A DNA stretch of 5,978 bases, from the NCBI GenBank assembly GCA_009843675.1, contig VYCZ01000329.1, positions 3,389 to 9,366 of the forward strand, read 5' to 3'. Positions 1-5,978 of the stretch are shown here, piece by piece. Below the pieces are notes generated by a model that searched no databases, was not told where the DNA came from, and saw only the letters and a list, made by a program, of their open reading frames with translations. Both the position numbers and the translations under genes were made by a program. Each line of letters begins with the position of its first letter. Position 1 is the first letter of the stretch. The stretch is from Gammaproteobacteria bacterium. GTDB taxonomy: Bacteria > Pseudomonadota > Gammaproteobacteria > Eutrophobiales > Eutrophobiaceae.

Positions 1-924
1 ATCAAGGACCTGGCGATCTATAACTGGAAATCCGCGCCGGCGACTGTCATCAGCCTGAATGACACCTCCGTCGCTGCGCAGCTCAAGGCGCGTGTTGATG
101 ATATCTCCGTGAAGGTCGGCGAGGTTATCGACGCCGGCAGTGTGCTGGTCAGGCTGGATTGCACGGATTACCGTATTGCCGAACAGCGGGTCGAAGCGGA
201 AATTGCCGCGCTGGAGGCCCGTATCCGGCTGGCCGAACGGCGCCTGGAACGAACCAGGAAACTGGAACAGCAGCAGACTGCGTCCGAGGAACTGCTGGAC
301 CAGCGCGAAGCCGACCTGGCGGTCCTGCACGCGCAACGCCGTGGTGCCATGTCACAACTTGAGAATGCAAAAGTCAACGTCTCCCGTTGCACCATAAGGA
401 GTCCGTACCGGGCCGTGGTTACCGCCCGGCTGGCCGCCGTAGGGGAATTCGCCGATATGGGCACGAAACTGGTGGAAATCATGGATATCGAACAACTGGA
501 AATTTCAGCCCAGGTCCCGGCCCTTGACATCGAGACGGTCGAACAGGCGGAAGAAATCTATTTCGAGGATACGGCAAGCCGCTATGCGGTAATGCTACGC
601 ACGGTGACGCCGGCGGTCAATACACAGACCCGCAACCGCGAAGTGAGACTGCTGTTCAGCAACGGGCCGGCCCTGCCGGGCGCCGCGGGCAAGCTCATCT
701 GGCGTGACAGCCAGCCCCACGTCTCCGCCAAGCTGCTGGTACGGCGCGGCAATGATTTCGGCATCTTTATCAGTAACACCGGCAAAGCCAGGTTCCACGT
801 CATACCCGGCGCCCAGCAGGGCCGGACTACGCCGGTAGACCTGCCGCTGGATACGGTTGTAATCACAGAGGGTCATTACAGGTTGGAGGACGGGCAACCG
901 GTCATCCTGTATAACCCGCGCTGA
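1..924 (+). CDS. RND efflux periplasmic adaptor subunit (HlyD/MFP family), 5'-truncated by the window edge
   Basis: Adaptor that bridges an inner-membrane RND permease to an outer-membrane channel in the periplasm. The frame is open from base 1, so the true start, with the signal peptide or lipobox, lies upstream; 307 codons plus TGA are visible. Counting from the first visible codon, residues ~26-53 form the first lipoyl half-motif (AAQLKARVDDISVKVGEVID, then a conserved LD). Residues ~56-125 form an alpha-helical hairpin rich in Glu, Arg, Leu and Ala (coiled coil). The second lipoyl half starts at CTIRSPY (130-136) and ends near 163. Residues ~168-235 fit the beta-barrel and the rest the membrane-proximal domain. 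The second lipoyl half has SPYRAVV where the family usually has a form like APFDGVV. A GTG at 109 lies inside the first lipoyl motif and is not a credible start, because the homologous sequence runs through it upstream. It sits 22 nt before the RND permease gene, the standard adaptor-pump order. The substrate cannot be told from sequence. Confidence 0.92.
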   Translation: MKDLAIYNWKSAPATVISLNDTSVAAQLKARVDDISVKVGEVIDAGSVLVRLDCTDYRIAEQRVEAEIAALEARIRLAERRLERTRKLEQQQTASEELLDQREADLAVLHAQRRGAMSQLENAKVNVSRCTIRSPYRAVVTARLAAVGEFADMGTKLVEIMDIEQLEISAQVPALDIETVEQAEEIYFEDTASRYAVMLRTVTPAVNTQTRNREVRLLFSNGPALPGAAGKLIWRDSQPHVSAKLLVRRGNDFGIFISNTGKARFHVIPGAQQGRTTPVDLPLDTVVITEGHYRLEDGQPVILYNPR

Positions 925-946
925 CAGCCGGCCCGCGTCCGTAACC

Positions 947-3900
947 ATGAATTTCATCCGGCGGTTCTTATCCAACCACGTACTGGCGAACCTGACTTTC
1001 GGCCTGGTTATCATGCTCGGGATACTTGCCTACCTGGAAATGCCCAGGGCCAAGGATCCGGAGCTCAACTTCAACTGGGTCAACATCTTCACCGTTTTTC
1101 CCGGCGCCGCCGCCGTCGACGTGGAAAAACGCGTGACCGAACCCATTGAAGATGCCTTGCGGCGCAGTGTCAGGGATATCAAGTTCGTCAACAGCACCAG
1201 CCGGGATAATGTTTCCATTATCCTGGTGCGCTTCAACCAGATAGACCAGGAAGTATTTGACAAGCGCATGATCGACCTGCGGCGTGAAGTGCAGAATACC
1301 TGGACCGATGAGTTACCAGAAGACGTGGAAGACCCGGTTGTCTACGAAGTGAGCACCTCCAATGCGTTCCCAAGCGCCATGGTAGTGGTGACCAGCGCGG
1401 GAGATGATGAAAATCTCAGGCGCCAGACCCGTTTCGTAAAAAAAGACCTGGAACGGATCAAGGGCGTGGACCGGGTGGCTGATGTCGGCATTACCGACCC
1501 GGAGTTGCAGGTGGCTTTTTTTCCCGACCGCCTCGAGGGGCTGGGCCTGACCCCTGCGGATATTTCCGAGACTATCCGCAGTTATTTCCGGGACATTTCC
1601 GCCGGCGACCTGGAGACTTCAGACGGCAAGTGGGTGGTGCGCCTGCAGGGCACCAGTCCCGATCCTTCAACCCTGAGGGATTTCCCCATCGTCACCGCTT
1701 CCGGGGTGGTGCCCCTGGGTACCATCGCGGAATTAACCCGCACCCGGGAAGAAGCGGCAGAGATTGTCACGTACGAAGGCAAACCCGCCATGCTCCTGAC
1801 GGTCACCAAGAACCCGGACGCCAACGTACTGGAACTGGTGGATATCCTGAACGAATACCTCGACAACCGTAACCGTTTCAAGGACGCAACCGGCGTAGAG
1901 CTTATCCTGGCGGACGACCAGACCGTAAGTACCCGCGAAGCCCTTACTATAATGCAGACCAACGCCCTTATCGGCCTGTTCCTGGTCCTGCTGGTCACCT
2001 GGTTGTTCCTGGGGACACGGATCTCCTTTCTGACCACCATCGGTATTCCATTCACGCTTTCAGGTACTTTTCTGGTACTCAATGCCAGTGGTTTTACCCT
2101 GAACAATACCGTGCTGCTTGCCGTCGTGATTGTCCTGGGCATGATCGTCGACGACGCCGTGGTGGTAGTCGAGGCCGTTTACTATCGCCTGCAGCGGGGC
2201 GCGGAGGCCATGGCTGCCATTATCGATTCGTTCAGGGAAGTATTCGCTCCCGTTACCACCTCGGTGATGACCACTATTGCCGCCTTTCTGCCGCTGGTGC
2301 TGCTGCCGGGCATCCTGGGAGAATTCATGAAGGTCATCCCGCTGGTGGTGACCATTGCCCTGCTCGTCAGCCTGTTCGAGGCCTACTGGATTCTACCGGC
2401 CCACGTGCTGGCGTTTAAAGTCAACTTCAGGAAACGCGGCTCTATAAGCAGGAAGAGGGAAGCGATCAGTTACTGGCTGCGCCTGCGCTATACCCAGGCG
2501 CTGCTCAGGTCCCTGCGCCACCCGGTTATAACCCTGGTTTGCATATTGTTGACTCTTTCCCTGGCGGCGGGCACGGTAGCCAGCGGCCTGATCCGCTTCA
2601 ATTTCTTTGAGTCCGATGCCGAACGCATATTTTACGTAAACCTTGAGATGCCCCAGGGTACCTCGCTGGAAGACACGAGTCGCGCCCTGGTAGCGGCGGA
2701 GGAGCAGGCTCTGGAGGAATTTCTTCCGGGCGAACTGCGCGCCTCCGTCAGTTTTGCCGGGCAGCAGTTTACCGAGACCGCGCCGTTATTCGGTGACACC
2801 GTGGGCCAGGTCATGTTCAGCCTGAACCCGCAAGCTGGTGACGGCCGCCATGTTTCGGAAATCGCCGATGCGGTCTTCCGGCGTGTCAGGGACATGCCGG
2901 GGCCCGTAGAAGTCTCCATCCTGGAAATAAAGGGAGGTCCGCCGGCGCGCAAGGCCGTCAGCGCCAAGATCCTGGGCAGTGATTATTCGACCATGTTGCA
3001 GGCAACCAATGACTTGCGTGATTTTCTTGAAGAGCAGCAGGTATACAGGAACATTACCCTGGATTATCGTCCCGGCAACCCGGAACTGGTGCTGCGCCTG
3101 GACGGAGAGGCGATACAGAGGACCGGGTTGAATCCCGCCATCATAGGGCGGGCGTTGCAGGCTTACGTGGACGGTGAACTGGTGACGGACTTCCAGGATG
3201 AAGGTGAAGAAGTCAAGGTGCGGGTTCTGGCAAAAAAGGATTGGCACATTAATACGGACAACCTGATGCGCCAGACCATCTCCCTGCCCGACGGCCGCTC
3301 CATCGCCCTGGGCGAACTGGTAATCAGTACGCCGGGAATCGGCCGGCAGAACATACGGCACTACAACTTCCGCCGGGCCATTACGCTGGAAGCCGATATC
3401 GACAAGGATCAAATCAATACCGTGCAGGCCAATAATCTCATCACCGAAAAATGGCGCACCCTGCAGGCCGGGTATCCCGAACTGTCCCTTGACCAGACCG
3501 GCGAACTCGACGATATCGATGAAAGCCTGGACGCGATCTGGCTGTTGCTGCTGCTTGGTCTGGGTATTATCTATATTATCCTGGGGACACAGTTCCGCAG
3601 TTACTTCCAGCCGTTCATGGTGCTTGCCACGGTGCCGCTGACATTCACCGGCGTTACCCTGGGTCTGCTGGTGACCGGGAATCCCCTGAGCCTGTTTACC
3701 TTGTACGGCGTGGTTGCGCTGACGGGGATTTCGGTCAACGCCGCCATCGTCCTGATCTCCGCGGCGAACCTGCGCCTTGAGAGCGGCATGAGCCTGCTGC
3801 ACGCCACGGTCTATGCTGCCAGGAGGCGGGTTGTCCCTATTGTCATCACCTCGGCGACCACGGTGGCGGGGCTGCTCTCGCTGGCAACCGGCCTCGCCGG

Positions 3901-4030
3901 CGAATCGCTGATCTGGGGACCCGTGGCAACCGCGATTGTGTATGGACTGGTGTTTTCCACACTGCTGACGCTGTTCGTCATCCCGTTGTTGTACCGGACG
4001 TTTATGGCTTACAGTTCGAGGGGTGCGTAG
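947..4030 (+). CDS. RND (HAE-1-like) efflux transporter permease subunit
   Basis: Proton-driven inner-membrane pump of a tripartite efflux complex. At 1027 residues it has the usual full length for the family. The N-terminus (MNFIRRFLSNHVLANLTFGL) is the cytoplasmic helix plus TM1, then the first periplasmic porter loop to ~335. TM2-TM6 lie at ~339-485, TM7 at ~527-547, the second porter loop at ~548-860, and TM8-TM12 at ~865-1020. The proton-relay pair is seen in TM4 as GMIVDDAVVVVE, with Asp402 and Asp403 matching AcrB Asp407/408. In TM10 the motif is GISVNAAIVL, so the position of AcrB Lys940 appears to be Asn931, a substitution I believe occurs in other RND subgroups. The two halves repeat the LGT element after TM2 (355-357) and TM8 (879-881), as expected from the family's internal duplication. 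ATG 947 is chosen because the protein begins there like its relatives; no convincing Shine-Dalgarno precedes it, so translational coupling to the adaptor is likely. Substrate unknown. Confidence 0.95.
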   Translation: MNFIRRFLSNHVLANLTFGLVIMLGILAYLEMPRAKDPELNFNWVNIFTVFPGAAAVDVEKRVTEPIEDALRRSVRDIKFVNSTSRDNVSIILVRFNQIDQEVFDKRMIDLRREVQNTWTDELPEDVEDPVVYEVSTSNAFPSAMVVVTSAGDDENLRRQTRFVKKDLERIKGVDRVADVGITDPELQVAFFPDRLEGLGLTPADISETIRSYFRDISAGDLETSDGKWVVRLQGTSPDPSTLRDFPIVTASGVVPLGTIAELTRTREEAAEIVTYEGKPAMLLTVTKNPDANVLELVDILNEYLDNRNRFKDATGVELILADDQTVSTREALTIMQTNALIGLFLVLLVTWLFLGTRISFLTTIGIPFTLSGTFLVLNASGFTLNNTVLLAVVIVLGMIVDDAVVVVEAVYYRLQRGAEAMAAIIDSFREVFAPVTTSVMTTIAAFLPLVLLPGILGEFMKVIPLVVTIALLVSLFEAYWILPAHVLAFKVNFRKRGSISRKREAISYWLRLRYTQALLRSLRHPVITLVCILLTLSLAAGTVASGLIRFNFFESDAERIFYVNLEMPQGTSLEDTSRALVAAEEQALEEFLPGELRASVSFAGQQFTETAPLFGDTVGQVMFSLNPQAGDGRHVSEIADAVFRRVRDMPGPVEVSILEIKGGPPARKAVSAKILGSDYSTMLQATNDLRDFLEEQQVYRNITLDYRPGNPELVLRLDGEAIQRTGLNPAIIGRALQAYVDGELVTDFQDEGEEVKVRVLAKKDWHINTDNLMRQTISLPDGRSIALGELVISTPGIGRQNIRHYNFRRAITLEADIDKDQINTVQANNLITEKWRTLQAGYPELSLDQTGELDDIDESLDAIWLLLLLGLGIIYIILGTQFRSYFQPFMVLATVPLTFTGVTLGLLVTGNPLSLFTLYGVVALTGISVNAAIVLISAANLRLESGMSLLHATVYAARRRVVPIVITSATTVAGLLSLATGLAGESLIWGPVATAIVYGLVFSTLLTLFVIPLLYRTFMAYSSRGA

Positions 4031-4036
4031 TATAAT
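4008..4036 (+). promoter_or_regulatory. Candidate sigma-70 promoter for the hydroxylase fusion gene
   Basis: A perfect -10 hexamer TATAAT (4031-4036) begins one base after the permease stop codon. Exactly 17 nt upstream is CTTACA (4008-4013), matching four of six bases of TTGACA. The -35 element and most of the spacer lie inside the last codons of the permease gene. The predicted transcription start is around 4042-4045, giving a leader of under 30 nt before ATG 4071. A perfect -10 at optimal spacing in a GC-rich, intercistronic position supports an internal promoter. No activity data are available. Confidence 0.5.
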
Positions 4037-4073
4037 AAACCCCGGACTCTGAGAATTACGAGGGTTTAATATG
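4031..4073 (+). repeat. Imperfect inverted repeat covering the ribosome site and start codon
   Basis: The left arm 4031-4042 can pair with the right arm 4062-4073. There are seven contiguous pairs (TAAACCC with GGGTTTA), one A-A mismatch, three more pairs and a terminal U-G wobble, around a 19-nt loop. The right arm contains the GGG of the Shine-Dalgarno and the ATG. The left arm overlaps the TATAAT box. It is AT-rich and of moderate stability, so a role in translation control is only a hypothesis. It is not a good terminator because no U-run follows the stem. Confidence 0.4.
4059..4064 (+). promoter_or_regulatory. Shine-Dalgarno site fixing the start of the AlkB-GlnE-like gene
   Basis: CGAGGG ends 6 nt before ATG 4071 and contains the GAGG core, at good spacing. 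No in-frame start with comparable support lies upstream, since the permease stop codon and AT-rich spacer come first. This makes ATG 4071 the clear start. Confidence 0.7.
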
Positions 4074-5978
4074 GCAGAGCACAGCGCGAATCCTGGCGGT
4101 ACAGGCGCCGAAACCGTCGCCGGACAGGAGTTTGTCCAGCCGTCGGTCCTGAACGCGCTCCCGCACTTCCTGCTCCTGTTGATTTTTCCACTGGTGATTT
4201 GCGCGGCGTTTTACGGCGGCTGGTGGATCATTGGGCCGTTCCTGTTTATCTGGCTGGAGAATAACCTCGATCTCTATTCAGGTCTGGAAGAACGCAACAT
4301 GGATCCGTGGGGCACCAAAGACAGCCAGTTGTACATATACAACCTGGCTGTCTGGATGTGGGCCGTACTGTGGCCGGTGGTTCTCGTGTTCGTACTCTGG
4401 CAGATTTTTTATGGCGGCCACCTGGCCGTGTGGGAGGCCGTGCTGGTGATATTTGCTCTCGGCATGGCGTCCCAGATGGTGTTCATAATCGGCCATGAGC
4501 TGGTACACAAGCGCCATGAATGGGAGCGCAGGTTCGGCGAGTTCCTGCTGGCTTCGGTTACCTACCCGCACTATGCCACGGAGCATGTCTATATCCATCA
4601 CCCCCTGGTCGCTACGCCCGCAGATCTCGGTTCGGCGCGCAAGGGCCAGGGCTTCTGGGAATATTTCCCCCGGGACGTGGCGAACAGTATCGTCGTTGCC
4701 TGGCGTTTCGAGCGCGACAGGCTGGCGCGTCGCCACCTCCCGGTCTGGCATTACACCAATCCGTTCTGGCGTTATTCCCTGATGGTTGGGTTCTGGTATG
4801 CCCTCGGATACTGGCTCGGCGGTATCTGGGGAATCCTGGCAATCCTGCTGTTCAGCGCCAACTCGGTCCTGTCGATGAAAATCATCAACTATATCCAGCA
4901 TTACGGGTTGCGGCGCATCCGCCTTGCCAACGGCCGCTTTGAGCGGCCCCAGCCGCAACATTCCTGGAGCAGTGGCTACAGGTTATTCAACTGGATCTAT
5001 TACAACGCGCAGCGCCATGCCGACCACCATGCCGCCGCAAGCCGGCCTTATCCGCTGTTACAGCACTGGGGTGAGGATCAATCGCCGCAACTGCCGGGAC
5101 CCTACGGCAAGATGGGCGGCCTGGCCATGGTCCCGCGCCGCTGGTTCAAGACAATGGACCCTCTGGTGGACAAGTGGAGGGAGCGCTATTATCCGGAGGT
5201 CAAGGACTGGAACGTTTACGACAGCCCCGCATTCGACGCGCGCCCGGACATGTTCGAGACCATTTCCGCGATCATGGGAGCATCGCCACGGCTTTCCGAA
5301 TGGATAAACCGTACCCCGGCATTGCTCGACATCCTACAGGACAGGGAATTCACCGATCTTGATCTGCCGGACGGGTTCGGGCCGAGCCCCGAGTTTGAGT
5401 TGATCGCCCGGCGCGGGCTGACGCGCGTGTACTGGACCCTGGAATTCACTGCCGCCGAAATGACGGAGCAGGTTGCAGATATCCCGGTGCAGGACACGAA
5501 AGATGCAGTGGAAATCATGCGCAACTGGTCGAACGACAAGGCGCTGCAGGTTGCCATGCATACGCTGCGCGGCAACCTGTCGCCGGTTGAGGCGGGAACG
5601 GCGCTGTCCAATATTGCCGAGGCCTCGATCGCCGGTGTGCTCTCGGCTGCGGTGGAGGATTTCACCCAGCGGCGAACCGAAGGCGGGGTGGCGGCAGTGA
5701 TCCTGGGAGAGACTGCAGTTGGCGAAGCAACGCTAGGCGCGGTACTTGACATCATGTTCCTGTATGACGGCAGTGGCCCGCCCGATCATTACCGGGCCCT
5801 GTGCGAACGCTTCCTCGATGCGTTGCGGGCGCTGTCCCGGGACAATCTCCTGTTGTCACCGATCCCCGTCGGCAGGACTGAAAGGGCGGCTAGTTCCCTC
5901 GCCGACTTTTCGGAATACCATCACGGCAGCGGCTCAACCGGCGAATTGCTGGAACTTGCCCGCTCGCGCTGTGTTTTC
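4071..5978 (+). CDS. AlkB-type membrane di-iron monooxygenase fused to a GlnE-like domain, 3'-truncated by the window edge
   Basis: The frame is open for 636 codons from ATG 4071 to the last base, with no stop. Residues 1-~370 are an alkane hydroxylase-type membrane enzyme (O2-dependent terminal hydroxylation of alkyl chains in the inner membrane, electrons usually from rubredoxin). Hydrophobic spans lie near 30-46, 48-63, 92-113, 120-140 and 235-262. All nine metal-binding histidines are present: GHELVHK (His142, 146), EHVYIHH (His172, 176, 177), NYIQHYG (His277) and QRHADHH (His316, 319, 320). The AlkB signatures VATPAD (180-185) and MDP (362-364) are also present. Two motif positions differ from the usual AlkB form: Ile175 for Gly in EHxxGHH and Gln276 for Glu in NYxEHYG. 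After a linker (~371-391), residues ~392-636 resemble the N-terminal adenylyl-removing half of GlnE (see the separate domain entry). No rubredoxin CxxCG motif is seen. The gene starts 40 nt after the pump gene, with its own candidate promoter and Shine-Dalgarno. The AlkB call is firm at family level; alkane versus another substrate is open. Confidence 0.9.
   Translation, partial: MAEHSANPGGTGAETVAGQEFVQPSVLNALPHFLLLLIFPLVICAAFYGGWWIIGPFLFIWLENNLDLYSGLEERNMDPWGTKDSQLYIYNLAVWMWAVLWPVVLVFVLWQIFYGGHLAVWEAVLVIFALGMASQMVFIIGHELVHKRHEWERRFGEFLLASVTYPHYATEHVYIHHPLVATPADLGSARKGQGFWEYFPRDVANSIVVAWRFERDRLARRHLPVWHYTNPFWRYSLMVGFWYALGYWLGGIWGILAILLFSANSVLSMKIINYIQHYGLRRIRLANGRFERPQPQHSWSSGYRLFNWIYYNAQRHADHHAAASRPYPLLQHWGEDQSPQLPGPYGKMGGLAMVPRRWFKTMDPLVDKWRERYYPEVKDWNVYDSPAFDARPDMFETISAIMGASPRLSEWINRTPALLDILQDREFTDLDLPDGFGPSPEFELIARRGLTRVYWTLEFTAAEMTEQVADIPVQDTKDAVEIMRNWSNDKALQVAMHTLRGNLSPVEAGTALSNIAEASIAGVLSAAVEDFTQRRTEGGVAAVILGETAVGEATLGAVLDIMFLYDGSGPPDHYRALCERFLDALRALSRDNLLLSPIPVGRTERAASSLADFSEYHHGSGSTGELLELARSRCVF
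5244..5978 (+). other. GlnE-like (pseudo?) nucleotidyltransferase domain at the C-terminal side of the AlkB fusion
   Basis: This covers fusion residues ~392-636. Compared from memory with E. coli GlnE, the order of elements matches. An opening segment (ASPRLSEWINRTPALLDIL, 404-422) corresponds to the GlnE lead-in that precedes its helical region. A helical stretch follows (MRNWSNDKALQVAM, then LSNIAEASIAGVL, 512-524), like the LRLFRRR...LSHLAE region. Next comes the nucleotidyltransferase core: residues 544-563 align without gaps to the GKLGG...SSDIDLIF motif, ending LDIMFLYD. Then LCERFLDAL (577-585) matches the MGQRLIKVL region. SPIPVG (596-601) lies where RLRPFG should be, followed by SLADFSEY (609-616), then LARSRCV (629-635) where VKARIM is found. 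Key residues are missing: the first Asp of DxD is Val558 (Asp560 is kept), the Asp before RLRP is Leu594, and both RLRP arginines are replaced (Ser596, Ile598). Full GlnE is ~950 residues, so an adenylyltransferase half may follow beyond the window. Confidence 0.75.

Noticed and set aside
109..111. GTG at 109 as the start of the adaptor gene
   Set aside because: The frame is open upstream to base 1, and the residues before 109 already belong to the first lipoyl motif, so the gene starts outside the window.
2008..3590. Direct repeat CCTGGGGACAC at 2008-2018 and 3580-3590
   Set aside because: Both copies encode the LGT element after TM2 and TM8 of the RND permease. They reflect the family's ancient internal duplication and shared codon use, not a mobile or regulatory repeat.
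2786..3802. 338-codon open frame on the minus strand
   Set aside because: It lies wholly opposite the second half of the RND permease, whose protein is clearly conserved. The antisense translation is rich in Gln, Gly and His with no recognisable domain; it is a codon-bias shadow.
4037..4067. Rho-independent terminator between the permease and the hydroxylase gene
   Set aside because: The AAACCC/GGGTTT stem is short with a 19-nt loop, and only three T residues (4065-4067), themselves part of the stem, follow the G run. It overlaps the ribosome site, so a terminator role is unlikely.
4278..4961. 227-codon open frame on the minus strand
   Set aside because: It is opposite the AlkB region with all its histidine motifs; the antisense product shows no family features.
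5216..5755. 179-codon open frame on the minus strand (Ser-rich)
   Set aside because: It is antisense to the GlnE-like region. Its low-complexity Ser/Ala/Arg composition is typical of a shadow frame.
5250..5978. A separate glnE gene starting at an internal Met such as Met394 (5250)
   Set aside because: The AlkB frame runs into this region without a stop and no Shine-Dalgarno or gap is evident. The catalytic motifs are also degenerate, unlike a housekeeping glnE.

Overview
The window comes from a moderately GC-rich bacterial chromosome. All three genes are on the + strand and coding density is very high. The protein families (a tripartite RND efflux pump, an AlkB-type membrane hydroxylase and a GlnE-like domain) and the protein style fit a Gammaproteobacterium, plausibly a marine or hydrocarbon-associated one. 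That taxonomic call is inference; no rRNA or marker gene is present.

Layout. Positions 1-924 hold the 3' part of a periplasmic adaptor (HlyD/membrane fusion protein) gene whose start lies before the window. After a 22-nt gap, positions 947-4030 encode a full-length RND inner-membrane permease of 1027 residues. These two genes look like one operon. A 40-nt spacer follows. It carries a perfect TATAAT -10 box, a good Shine-Dalgarno and an imperfect inverted repeat covering the start codon. A third gene then starts at 4071 and stays open to the last base (636 codons, no stop).

The third gene is the most remarkable part. Its first ~370 residues form an AlkB-type non-haem di-iron membrane monooxygenase with all nine expected histidines. 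From about residue 392 the same frame continues, with no stop, into a region that resembles the N-terminal (adenylyl-removing) half of GlnE, the glutamine synthetase adenylyltransferase/adenylyl-removase. The GlnE-like part keeps the helical lead-in and the overall nucleotidyltransferase pattern. However, it has lost the first Asp of the DxD pair, the Asp before the RLRP motif and the RLRP arginines. It looks like a pseudo-nucleotidyltransferase fused to a hydrocarbon hydroxylase. I know of no described protein with this architecture, and it is the candidate new system here.

How the genes may work together (inference): the RND pump could move hydrophobic substrates or oxidation products, the AlkB part would hydroxylate an alkyl chain, and the GlnE-like part could sense a nucleotide or bind a nitrogen-regulatory partner. 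The spacer suggests the hydroxylase fusion can be transcribed separately from the pump. No tRNA, rRNA, CRISPR array or mobile element was seen, and there is no gene-free stretch longer than 40 nt.
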